In this document: piece after piece, positions 1 to 8,448 of the stretch
Numbering within the stretch: position 1 is the stretch's first letter
Layout of the letters: every line of letters starts with the position of its first letter
Source: Rhodospirillales bacterium
GTDB taxonomy: Bacteria; Pseudomonadota; Alphaproteobacteria; Rhodospirillales; Casp-alpha2
Length of the DNA stretch: 9,464 nt
Direction of reading: 5' to 3'
Assembly: GCA_016187325.1 (NCBI GenBank)
Contig: JACPJY010000009.1
Span: forward strand, 1 to 9,464
Program-made: the position numbers and the translations under genes
The notes under the pieces: model-generated
Seen by the model: only the letters and a program-made list of their open reading frames with translations
Databases searched by the model: none
What the model was told of the DNA's origin: nothing

Positions 1-627
1 CGTGCCTTGGGCTGGCTCTACGGCGCCGTGGTGGCGCCGTTCAAGGAATTCCTGGGACGCGACGGCTGGGCGGCGGTGCTGTTGTTCATCCTGCTCTACA
101 AGTTCGGCGACGCGGTGCTGGCGGTGATGAAGGTGCCTTTTTTCATCGAGATCGGTTTCACCAAGACGGAGATCGCCGAAATCGCCAAGATCTTCGGCGT
201 CAACGCCATCATCGCCGGCGGGCTGATCGGCGGCATTTTGCTGGCCAAGGTCGGCATCCCGAGGGGCTTGCTGATCTCGGGCGTGCTGATGGCGGTTTCG
301 AACCTGGTGTTCGTGGCACAAGCGTGGGCGGGCCACGATCCGTGGATGCTGGCGGTGACTATCGCCGTCGAGAACGTCACCACCGGCATGGGAACGACCG
401 CCTTCATCGCCTATCTCTCGAGCCTCTGCAACGTCGCCTACACCGCCACCCAATACGCACTACTGACGTCGCTGATGGCGTTCTCGCGCACCGCCATGTC
501 GGCGGTCGCCGGCTGGCTTGCCGACAACGTCGATTGGGTGACGTTCTTCGTCATCACCACGCTCGCCGCGGCGCCGGGTCTGCTGCTTCTGCTGTGGATG
601 ATGCGCCGCTACCCGGCGGCGCGCTAG
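1..627 (+). CDS. ampG: AmpG-family muropeptide permease (MFS transporter), C-terminal half, 5' end outside window
   Basis: The frame is open from the first base, so the start lies upstream; 208 residues are visible. About six hydrophobic helices can be picked out, matching the second half of a 12-helix major facilitator transporter. The segments LLYKFGDAV, ENVTTGMGTTAFIAYLSSLCN and ATQYALLTSL...GWLAD closely follow AmpG, in which LYKLGDA, ENLCGGMGTAAF and SATQFALLSAL lie in the same order. AmpG sits in the inner membrane and imports GlcNAc-anhydroMurNAc peptides from peptidoglycan turnover for recycling; in some bacteria this feeds beta-lactamase induction. Family members usually have over 400 residues, so roughly half is missing here through truncation by the window, not by mutation. 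The TTG at 7 is an internal leucine codon, not a start. The gene ends tail-to-tail with the next one, the two stop codons overlapping at CTAG. Substrate assignment is from family resemblance. Confidence 0.88.
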   Translation, partial: RALGWLYGAVVAPFKEFLGRDGWAAVLLFILLYKFGDAVLAVMKVPFFIEIGFTKTEIAEIAKIFGVNAIIAGGLIGGILLAKVGIPRGLLISGVLMAVSNLVFVAQAWAGHDPWMLAVTIAVENVTTGMGTTAFIAYLSSLCNVAYTATQYALLTSLMAFSRTAMSAVAGWLADNVDWVTFFVITTLAAAPGLLLLLWMMRRYPAAR

Positions 628-1649
628 TCGCACATATCGATGACCCGTTCGAGCGCCGCCTCCGCCGCCTCAGGCGGGATCAGGCGCATCTCGCGGCCGC
701 CGAAGTCGCGGGCGCGGACCATGACTAGGCTGTCCGTCATCGGCTGGAATTTGCCGGGCTCCGTCGGGCCGTAGAGAATGACGATCGGCGCGCCGCCGAC
801 CGCGAACATATGGCCGGCGCCGGAGTCGTTCGAGACCGCCGCCGTCAGCCTTGAAGCCAAAGCGATGGTGAGGAGCGGCGAAAACCCGAAAGTCTTGCGG
901 GCGCGCTCGTCCTGCAGCGGGAACAGGGCCTCGGGGACGGCACCCGCAATCTCGTCCCGCCAATCCATCTCTTTCGGACCGAGGAAGAACACCGGCGTCC
1001 GTCCCAAAGCCGCTTGGCGGCGGGCGAGTGCGATGAATTTCGCGAGCGGCCAGCATTTCGGCGGCCCGCCGGAACCGGGTGCGATGCCGATGTAGCGGCG
1101 ACCGTCGGGAAGCAGCGTTTCCGCCGCCGCTCGCGCCTCGGCGCCGGGATCGAGATCAAGCGCCTTCGTGGTCGGGAAATTCTTCCCGCTCGCCAGCTCG
1201 AGAAGGTCGAGAAGCTGGCGTTGCATGGTTTTCGGGAACGCATAGCCCTTGGGCGGCTTCCGGCTCGACAGCAAAAACCGCGCCGCCGGCGAGATGAAGA
1301 TATCGTGGGGAATGCGCCAGAGCGACAGGCTGGTCCAAAAAATGCGCTGGGTATCGATGACCAGCTCGAACCGGCGGCCGGCGAGCGCGCCCCCGGGCCG
1401 GCCGTGCAGGAACTCGGTCGGCGTGAGCCCGATGCCGGCGTTTTCGACGATCTCGTCGATCAAGCCCGCGACGGGGCTCGCCATGACGTCGGCGTAGACG
1501 CTGGTCTCGCGGCCCGCGACCCAGGTGATGCGGGCGCCGGGAAACGCCTGGCGCAGTCCGCGCACGAACGGCAACTTCAACAGCGAATCGCCGATGCGGT
1601 CGAAACCGACGTAGACGAGCACACTGGCGATGGGGCGGGATTGCTTCAT
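624..1649 (-). CDS. Glycosyltransferase family 9 protein (lipopolysaccharide heptosyltransferase-like)
   Basis: This 341-residue protein shows the two-domain (GT-B) layout of ADP-heptose:LPS heptosyltransferases. An N-terminal signature DRIGDSLLKLPFVRGLRQAFP (residues about 17-37) is the usual IGDxLLxxP motif, followed by ITWVAG. The C-terminal half carries PGSGGPPKCWPLAKF (about 191-205), which resembles the nucleotide-sugar-binding region, and SNDSGAGHMFAVGGAP...LYGPTEPGKFQP (about 273-303), the family's D-[ST]-G-x-x-H region and phosphate contact. Such enzymes act on the cytoplasmic face of the inner membrane and add heptose or another sugar to LPS core or related glycans. The actual donor and acceptor cannot be read from sequence, so I give no waa symbol. 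The ATG at 1649 begins the first conserved beta strand after a few residues, but no good Shine-Dalgarno precedes it. It lies convergent to the AmpG-like gene and divergent from the macro-domain gene, so it is probably transcribed alone. Confidence 0.87.
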   Translation of the reverse strand: MKQSRPIASVLVYVGFDRIGDSLLKLPFVRGLRQAFPGARITWVAGRETSVYADVMASPVAGLIDEIVENAGIGLTPTEFLHGRPGGALAGRRFELVIDTQRIFWTSLSLWRIPHDIFISPAARFLLSSRKPPKGYAFPKTMQRQLLDLLELASGKNFPTTKALDLDPGAEARAAAETLLPDGRRYIGIAPGSGGPPKCWPLAKFIALARRQAALGRTPVFFLGPKEMDWRDEIAGAVPEALFPLQDERARKTFGFSPLLTIALASRLTAAVSNDSGAGHMFAVGGAPIVILYGPTEPGKFQPMTDSLVMVRARDFGGREMRLIPPEAAEAALERVIDMCD

Positions 1650-1789
1650 GACGGACGGGTCCGTGGCACAGGATGCCTGGGGTTGATCCTAGAATCGCCG
1701 ACATCGCGGCAGAAAGAAACGGCAGATATTGATAAGATAGCACCAAGCGGCCGGTTGCCGCCCTGATGCAGGAGTTGCGGAAGGATCCG
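1650..1789. other. Divergent intergenic region between glycosyltransferase and macro-domain genes
   Basis: About 140 bp separates the two divergent starts, so both promoters should lie here. The part around 1711-1740 is locally A/T-rich and contains TTGATA at 1729-1734 and TAAGAT at 1733-1738. Neither can be paired with a convincing partner hexamer at 16-18 bp spacing on either strand, so no specific promoter is called. Confidence 0.4.
1781..1785 (+). promoter_or_regulatory. Ribosome binding site that favours the 1790 start of the macro-domain gene
   Basis: AAGGA lies 4 bases before the ATG at 1790, with a further GGAG at 1771-1774. The earlier in-frame ATG at 1766 has nothing comparable upstream, and the purine-rich sequence lies after it, so 1790 is the better start. 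Confidence 0.55.
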
Positions 1790-2320
1790 ATGACCCCGCG
1801 CAGTGTCCGCGAACGCATGTCCATCGCCGAGGGCGACATCACCAAGCTCGCGGTCGACGCCATCGTCAATGCGGCGAATGAGTCGCTGCTCGGCGGCGGC
1901 GGCGTCGACGGCGCCATCCACCGCGCCGCCGGGCCGGCGTTGCTCGACGAATGCCGAAAGCTCGGCGGGTGCCCGACCGGCGAGGCCCGCATCACCAAGG
2001 GCTATCGGCTGCCCGCCCGCCACGTCATCCATACCGTCGGACCGGTGTGGCACGGCGGCGGCGCCGGCGAGGAAGGATTGTTGGCGGGCTGCTACCGCAA
2101 TTCGCTCGAGCTCGCCCGCGCGCACGGCCTCCGCGCCATCGCCTTTCCCGCGATCTCGACCGGCGTCTACCGATTCCCGCCGGCGCGCGCCGCCGAGATC
2201 GCCGTCGCCACGACGGCCGAGTTCCTGGCCGGCGCGGACCTGCCCGAGCGGGTGATTTTCTGCTGCTTCGGCGAGGCTTCGCGCGAGGCTCACGAGGCGG
2301 CCCTCGAAAAGCTCGACTGA
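1790..2320 (+). CDS. ymdB: Macro-domain protein, O-acetyl-ADP-ribose deacetylase (YmdB-like)
   Basis: A single-domain protein of 176 residues from the chosen ATG. It follows E. coli YmdB almost from end to end: GDITKLAVDAIVNAAN, then LLGGGGVDGAIHRAAGPALLDEC, CPTGEARIT, VIHTVGPVW and FPAISTGVYRFP. In this numbering Asn27/Asn30 and Asp40 of the VDGAIH segment correspond to the ligand-binding and catalytic residues of YmdB-type macro domains, and STGVY is the phosphate-binding loop. The family removes the acetyl group from O-acetyl-ADP-ribose made by sirtuins, and related members remove ADP-ribose from proteins; it acts in the cytoplasm. No partner sirtuin or ADP-ribosyltransferase is in the window, so a toxin-antitoxin role is not suggested. 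Other in-frame starts are ATG 1766 (no ribosome site) and ATG 1817 (directly before the conserved core). It converges with the malic enzyme gene 29 bp away. Confidence 0.93.
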   Translation: MTPRSVRERMSIAEGDITKLAVDAIVNAANESLLGGGGVDGAIHRAAGPALLDECRKLGGCPTGEARITKGYRLPARHVIHTVGPVWHGGGAGEEGLLAGCYRNSLELARAHGLRAIAFPAISTGVYRFPPARAAEIAVATTAEFLAGADLPERVIFCCFGEASREAHEAALEKLD

Positions 2321-2349
2321 GGCCGGTCCCTGCTTCCGTGATTGGGGCG

Positions 2350-4614
<2,265 letters not shown>

Positions 4615-4623
4615 CTCGACGGT

Positions 4624-4630
4624 CCCTCCC
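4624..4630 (-). promoter_or_regulatory. Ribosome binding site setting the malic enzyme start at 4614
   Basis: On the minus strand GGGAGGG lies about 10 bases before the ATG at 4614. It decides against the in-frame ATG at 4788 and gives a protein that begins just before the conserved family N-terminus. Confidence 0.7.
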
Positions 4631-4753
4631 CGGCATTTCGGGCTCCCAGGCGCGGCGGTGGCAAGGCGGCCCGGGCGCGTGATTTTTTCCGTGGGCGGCG
4701 GGTCCATCGGTCCGGGACGGCGGCCGATGCCGAACGATCGATCCCTGCTGAGA

Positions 4754-4783
4754 GCCCTCTGCCCAGGGCAAATCCCATTTTGC
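4754..4783. repeat. Two overlapping small inverted repeats in the malic enzyme/mutS spacer
   Basis: GCCCT at 4754-4758 pairs with AGGGC at 4765-4769 (6-base loop), and GCAAA at 4768-4772 pairs with TTTGC at 4779-4783 (6-base loop). They share bases 4768-4769, so the two full stems cannot form together. Neither is followed by a T-run on either strand, so they are not intrinsic terminators. Stems of 5 bp are common by chance. Confidence 0.3.
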
Positions 4784-4878
4784 ACCATGCAGCCGGGAGA
4801 TTGAAAGCGCCATCAATAGCGCCCCTCCGGAGCCTGTGTTATGGTCTGAAACTCGCGCCAGCCCCCGACCGTTTCAGC

Positions 4879-7638
4879 ATGACAGCGACGTCGCCCGTGT
4901 CCCGACCCCAAGCCGATCGAAAGCAAGACAGCGGCCCCGGCGTGGGTCCGAGCGCGGCCGAGCCGGGCGCTTCCGGCGGCGATGCCGCCGTCACGCCGAT
5001 GATGGCGCAATACCTGGCGATCAAGGAAGCCCATCCCGATTGCCTTTTGTTCTACCGGATGGGCGATTTCTACGAGCTGTTCTTCGACGATGCGGCCAAG
5101 GCGGCCCGCGCGCTCGACATCGCGCTGACCAAGCGCGGCAAGCACCTGGGCGACGACATCCCGATGTGTGGCGTCCCGGTGCACAGCCACGAGGTCTATC
5201 TCAACCGGCTGATCAAGCAGGGCTTCAAGGTCGCCGTCTGCGAGCAGACCGAGGATCCGGCGGAGGCCAAGAAGCGCGGTTCGAAGGCGGTGGTCCGGCG
5301 CGACGTGGTGCGCGTCGTCACACCGGGAACGTTGACCGAGGATTCGCTTCTCGACGCGCGCCAGCACAACTTCCTGGCCGCGGCGGCGGAGGCCGGCGGC
5401 GCGCTCGGCTTCGCCTGGATCGACATGTCGACCGGCGAGTTCCATACCCAGGCGCTGGCCGCCGGCAACCTGGGGGCGGCGCTGTCGCGCATCGCCCCGG
5501 GCGAACTGTTGCTGCCCGAGACCTTGTTGCAACGTACTGCCCTGTTCGAGACTTTCGCCGACTGGAAACGGCAACTTAGCCCGCTGCCCGCCAGCCGCTT
5601 CGACAGCGTCAACGGCGAAAAACGGCTGCAGCGGTTGTTTGGCGTCGGCACGCTCGACGCCTTCGGCGCCTTCTCGCGCGCCGAGCTGGCGGCCGCCGGC
5701 GCGCTCGTCGACTACGTCGAGTTGACGCAGAAGGGCAGGCTGCCCCGGATCGCGACGCCGAGGCAGCTGGCCGAAAGCGCGGTGATGGAAATCGACACCG
5801 CCACCCGCCGCAATCTCGAGCTCGCCGAGAGTCTCTCCGGTGGCGTCGAGGGCAGCCTGCTCGCCGTCATCGACGACACGCTGACCGGCGCCGGAGCCCG
5901 GCTGCTGACGGCGCACTTGGCGGCACCGCTGACCGATCCGAAGGCGATCGCCGGCCGCCTCGACATGGTCGAGTATTTCGTCGCCGGCGAAGGATTGCGC
6001 GAACACGTCCGCGACATCCTCAAGCGCACCCCCGACGTCGAACGCGCTCTCACGCGGCTGACGCTCGGACGCGGCGGCCCCCGCGACCTGGCGGCGATCC
6101 GGGACGGGCTGTCGCGAGCCGGCGAAGTGAAAGCGGCGCTGGAAGGCACAGGCGGCGGAGCGCCTGCCGGCATCGTCGCCGCCGCCCGCGGCCTCGGCTA
6201 TCATGATCCGTTGATCGGGCGGCTGGAGCGGGCGCTCGCCGCCGAGCTCCCGTTGTATGCCCGCGACGGCGGCTTCATTGCCCACGACTATTCGCCCGGC
6301 CTCGACGAGCTCCGGGCGCTGCGCGACGAAAGCCGGCGCCTGATCGCCGGCCTGCAAAACCGCTATGCCGCCGACGTCGGCGTAGCGTCGTTGAAGATCA
6401 AGCACAACAACGTGCTCGGCTATTTCATCGAGGTGCCGGCCAAGCAGGCGGACAAGATCCCGCTCGGGGTGGACGGCCCGTTCATCCACCGCCAGACCAT
6501 GGCCGGCGCGGTGCGCTACTCGACGGTCGAACTCGGCGATCTGGAAGGCCACATCGCGCGCGCCGCCGACCAGGCGCTGGCGCTCGAGCTGAAACTGTTC
6601 GAGGACCTGGTCGGCGAAGTCGCCGGTTTGGCCGAGCCGATCGCCGCCGCCGCCCACGCGCTCGCCACCCTCGACGTCGCCGCCGGCCTGGCGACGGTCG
6701 CCGTCGAGCGGCGCTACACGCGACCCGTGGTCGACTCCGGGACCGGCTTCGACGTCAAGGACGGCCGCCATCCGGTGGTCGAGGCGGCCCTGGCGGAGAG
6801 GGGCGAGGCTGCCTTCGTCGCCAACGGTTGCAAGCTGTCGGACGACGGCGACGAGGACTCAGGCCGACTGTGGCTGCTCACCGGCCCCAACATGGCCGGC
6901 AAGAGCACGTTTTTGCGCCAGAACGCGGTGATCGCCGTCCTCGCCCAGATGGGCTCGTTCGTGCCCGCCGCCGAAGCCCGCATCGGCGCCGTGGATCGGC
7001 TATTCTCACGCGTCGGCGCCGCCGATGATCTGGCGCGCGGGCGCTCGACGTTCATGATCGAGATGGTGGAAACGGCGGCCATCCTCAACCGCGCCGGCCC
7101 TCGCTCGCTGGTAATCCTCGACGAGATCGGCCGCGGCACCGCCACCTTCGACGGGCTGTCGATCGCCTGGGCGGTGGTCGAGCACCTGCATGAGGTCAAT
7201 CGCTGCCGGGCGTTGTTCGCCACCCATTATCACGAGCTGACGGCGCTGGCTGCGAAGCTGCCCGGGCTTCGCTGCCACACCATGCGGGTCAAGGAATGGC
7301 AAGGCGACGTGGTGTTCCTGCACGAGGTCGCCGCCGGCGCCGCCGACCGCTCCTATGGCATCCATGTCGGCGAACTCGCCGGGCTGCCGAAGGCGGTGAC
7401 CGCCCGCGCCCAGCAAGTGCTGGCGACCCTCGAGGAGAGCGAGCAGTCGTCGGCGATCACCCGGCTGGCCGAGGACCTGCCGTTGTTCCGTGCCGTCGAG
7501 GAGGCCAAGGCCGCCCCTGCCAACCCGGCGTCGCCGCTGCTTGAGGCGCTGGCGGCCGCCGACGCCGACCAGCTGACGCCGAAACAGGCGCTGGAGTTGA
7601 TCTACAAGCTGAAGGCGCTGGCCGCCGACCGGGAATGA
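4879..7638 (+). CDS. mutS: DNA mismatch repair protein MutS
   Basis: 919 residues from the ATG at 4879, somewhat longer than the 853 of E. coli, mostly through a low-complexity N-terminal tail of about 38 residues before TPMMAQYLAIK. MutS binds mismatches and small loops as a dimer and, with ATP, recruits MutL. The mismatch-wedge motif is Phe64-Tyr65-Glu66 in MGDFYELFF, in domain I. The connector, lever and clamp domains follow, with IKHNNVLGYFIEVP recognisable near residues 508-521. The ATPase domain has Walker A TGPNMAGKST at 668-677, Walker B LVILDEIGRGT with Asp748-Glu749, and ATHYHEL with His783. The C-terminal helices include the dimer helix-turn-helix (LAGLPKAVTARAQQVL) and end with the short segment after TPKQALELIYKLKAL. 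All key residues are present, so it should be active. No Shine-Dalgarno precedes 4879; GTG 4897 or ATG 4999/5002 are possible alternatives. The frame stays open upstream, but that part is antisense to the malic enzyme. Confidence 0.97.
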   Translation: MTATSPVSRPQADRKQDSGPGVGPSAAEPGASGGDAAVTPMMAQYLAIKEAHPDCLLFYRMGDFYELFFDDAAKAARALDIALTKRGKHLGDDIPMCGVPVHSHEVYLNRLIKQGFKVAVCEQTEDPAEAKKRGSKAVVRRDVVRVVTPGTLTEDSLLDARQHNFLAAAAEAGGALGFAWIDMSTGEFHTQALAAGNLGAALSRIAPGELLLPETLLQRTALFETFADWKRQLSPLPASRFDSVNGEKRLQRLFGVGTLDAFGAFSRAELAAAGALVDYVELTQKGRLPRIATPRQLAESAVMEIDTATRRNLELAESLSGGVEGSLLAVIDDTLTGAGARLLTAHLAAPLTDPKAIAGRLDMVEYFVAGEGLREHVRDILKRTPDVERALTRLTLGRGGPRDLAAIRDGLSRAGEVKAALEGTGGGAPAGIVAAARGLGYHDPLIGRLERALAAELPLYARDGGFIAHDYSPGLDELRALRDESRRLIAGLQNRYAADVGVASLKIKHNNVLGYFIEVPAKQADKIPLGVDGPFIHRQTMAGAVRYSTVELGDLEGHIARAADQALALELKLFEDLVGEVAGLAEPIAAAAHALATLDVAAGLATVAVERRYTRPVVDSGTGFDVKDGRHPVVEAALAERGEAAFVANGCKLSDDGDEDSGRLWLLTGPNMAGKSTFLRQNAVIAVLAQMGSFVPAAEARIGAVDRLFSRVGAADDLARGRSTFMIEMVETAAILNRAGPRSLVILDEIGRGTATFDGLSIAWAVVEHLHEVNRCRALFATHYHELTALAAKLPGLRCHTMRVKEWQGDVVFLHEVAAGAADRSYGIHVGELAGLPKAVTARAQQVLATLEESEQSSAITRLAEDLPLFRAVEEAKAAPANPASPLLEALAAADADQLTPKQALELIYKLKALAADRE

Positions 7639-7655
7639 CCGCCGGTGATCTTTTT
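7628..7655 (+). terminator. Weak possible intrinsic terminator at the end of mutS
   Basis: ACCGG at 7628-7632, partly inside the last mutS codons, can pair with CCGGT at 7642-7646 across a 9-base loop. Three bases later comes CTTTTT (7650-7655). The stem is only 5 bp, so this is a weak call; no better T-tailed hairpin was found downstream. Confidence 0.3.
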
Positions 7656-7670
7656 GCGAGTCTTTGGAAC

Positions 7671-7690
7671 AAGATAACCCGGTTAATCTT
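7671..7690. repeat. 20-bp imperfect palindrome in the AT-rich arm after mutS
   Basis: AAGATAACCCGGTTAATCTT matches its reverse complement at 16 of 20 positions, with ACCCGGTT-type bases at the centre. The shape is that of an operator-like dyad instead of an RNA stem, because the centre leaves no loop. It lies downstream of mutS with no gene start nearby, so a regulatory role is doubtful. Confidence 0.4.
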
Positions 7691-7713
7691 AGATTTAGAT
7701 TCCTGGAAAACTT

Positions 7714-7725
7714 ATAACCTGTTAT
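7714..7725. repeat. Inverted repeat ATAAC-N2-GTTAT
   Basis: ATAACCTGTTAT has perfect 5-bp arms around two bases. It shares the ATAACC...GTTA core with the palindrome at 7671-7690, 24 bases to its left. TTAACC occurs a third time at 7908-7913 in the other AT-rich arm. Confidence 0.4.
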
Positions 7726-7822
7726 TTCTACAGTGAAATAGTCATTTTCGCCGGCGCCGGTCACTGCCTAGGGGCGTGGTGAGGAGATGCCGGGACGGTT
7801 ACCTGGATAGAATCATTTGACT

Positions 7823-7844
7823 GCTCTTCGTCGAATGAAAGAGC
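7823..7844. repeat. Hairpin-forming inverted repeat in the spacer core
   Basis: GCTCTT at 7823-7828 pairs with AAGAGC at 7839-7844 across a 10-base loop; inside the loop region TTC-GTC-GAA could form an alternative stem. There is only a short TTT after it on the plus strand, so it is not a clear terminator. Confidence 0.35.
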
Positions 7845-7862
7845 TTTGGAACCACTCTCCGG

Positions 7863-7881
7863 GAAGCCCCGCCCAGGCTTC
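7863..7881. repeat. GC-rich hairpin in the spacer core
   Basis: GAAGCC at 7863-7868 pairs with GGCTTC at 7876-7881 across a 7-base C-rich loop. This is a perfect 6-bp stem with no T-run on either side. On the minus strand it lies about 70 bp past the hydrolase stop and might slow or protect that transcript end; this is inference. Confidence 0.4.
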
Positions 7882-7947
7882 GAAAAGGGCCTGTCAAATA
7901 AAGTTATTAACCTGAGTCTATATTCAACTATCCTTTTAATTCAATGT

Positions 7948-8436
7948 CTAATTGACCACTTGCTTGGCGCCGATGAACCGCTGTAGAATCTTGATGCCGG
8001 CCGCATGGCAGTCCGGGCCGCCGTGGCTGGCAGAGGCGTGGGCGAGCACCACCGGCTCGATCCCGGCCTCGAACAAGTCGACGGCGCATTTCAGCACGCA
8101 ATTGTCGGTGGCGATGCCGCAGATATGCACTCGCCCCACCCCCCAGCCGGCAAGCGTTTCCAAGAACTCAGGCCCGACGCAGGTGTAGGTCGGCTTGTCG
8201 ATCACCGGGGTGCCTGCGGGCGGCCGGAAGGCCAGCGGAAAGTCGTCGGATTCCTTGGCGAACCGCTGCCAGCCGATGAGGCGGCGGTAGAACGAGCCCT
8301 CGGGGTTGAAGAACCGCGTCGCCACCACCCGCTCGAAGCCGCCCTGCAGCGCCTCGACGGCGGCCGGGATATGGGCCGTCCATTGATTGATGAATCCCCG
8401 CTGCACGTCGACGATCAGCAAGCATTTCTCGGCCAT
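7948..8436 (-). CDS. Isochorismatase-family cysteine hydrolase
   Basis: A complete 162-residue protein of the cysteine hydrolase superfamily that includes nicotinamidase, isochorismatase and various amidases. The catalytic triad is visible: Asp10 in LLIVDVQRGF, Lys81 in VIDKPTYTC, and nucleophile Cys113 in ICGIATDNCVLKCAVDLFEAG, followed by the typical strand and ASASHGG turn. At this length it is one of the short stand-alone members, without the aryl-carrier domain of EntB-type proteins. Substrate is unknown: the family hydrolyses C-N bonds of small amides, often releasing ammonia, but also ether bonds in isochorismate. The start at 8436 is well set by a strong ribosome site. It is divergent from glnD with only 56 bp between starts and convergent with mutS. 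Composition resembles its neighbours, so it shows no sign of recent foreign origin itself. Confidence 0.92.
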   Translation of the reverse strand: MAEKCLLIVDVQRGFINQWTAHIPAAVEALQGGFERVVATRFFNPEGSFYRRLIGWQRFAKESDDFPLAFRPPAGTPVIDKPTYTCVGPEFLETLAGWGVGRVHICGIATDNCVLKCAVDLFEAGIEPVVLAHASASHGGPDCHAAGIKILQRFIGAKQVVN

Positions 8437-8441
8437 CCTTT

Positions 8442-8448
8442 CCTCCTT
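8442..8448 (-). promoter_or_regulatory. Strong ribosome binding site of the cysteine hydrolase
   Basis: On the minus strand AAGGAGG, a full match to the anti-16S core, lies 5 bases before the ATG at 8436. It is the best ribosome site in the window and implies efficient translation. Confidence 0.8.

Larger units (their letters stand above)
4615..4878. other. Divergent intergenic region between malic enzyme gene and mutS
   Basis: About 264 bp carries the 5' regions of two divergent genes. No sigma-70-like pair with acceptable spacing stands out on either strand. TTGAAA at 4801-4806 and TATGGT at 4840-4845 point toward mutS but are 33 bp apart, too far to be one promoter. Two small inverted repeats overlap at 4754-4783. 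Open frames crossing this stretch are extensions of the flanking genes' frames without conserved sequence. Confidence 0.5.
7639..7947. other. 309-bp intergenic stretch with two AT-rich arms and a GC-richer hairpin core; no gene identified
   Basis: This lies between the convergent ends of mutS and the cysteine hydrolase. By hand count 7661-7750 is about 32% G+C, 7751-7890 about 60% and 7891-7950 about 27%, against clearly GC-rich flanking genes. Every short open frame checked was brief and unlike any known protein. No tRNA or rRNA features were seen: there is no T-loop GGTTCGA-type sequence. It holds two dyad symmetries in the left arm (7671-7690, 7714-7725), two hairpins in the core (7823-7844, 7863-7881), and a repeated CTTTGGAAC at 7662-7670 and 7844-7852. 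It could be a small RNA locus, a decayed remnant, or simply unconstrained spacer. Confidence 0.55.

Noticed and set aside
4615..4788. A 58-residue N-terminal extension of the malic enzyme from an ATG at 4788
   Set aside because: The added residues are Pro/Arg/Gly-rich and unlike the family, while a good ribosome site precedes the ATG at 4614, which gives the usual length.
4813..6771. A 652-codon open frame on the minus strand opposite mutS
   Set aside because: It is antisense to a certain mutS, has skewed Arg/Gly/Ala/Val-rich composition without a recognisable domain, and is what high third-position G+C produces by frame shadowing.
7760..7860. Possible tRNA-like or other structured RNA in the spacer core
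   Set aside because: No cloverleaf, acceptor pairing, T-loop consensus or CCA context could be found.
7892..7897. A perfect TTGACA -35-like hexamer on the minus strand in the spacer
   Set aside because: At 16-18 bp spacing the partner positions are GC-rich (around GGGCGG) and unlike a -10 box.
7917..7944. TTGAAT (7939-7944) and TATAGA (7917-7922) on the minus strand with 16-bp spacing
   Set aside because: Each box matches only 4 of 6, both sit in an AT-rich arm where such matches are common, and no gene follows.
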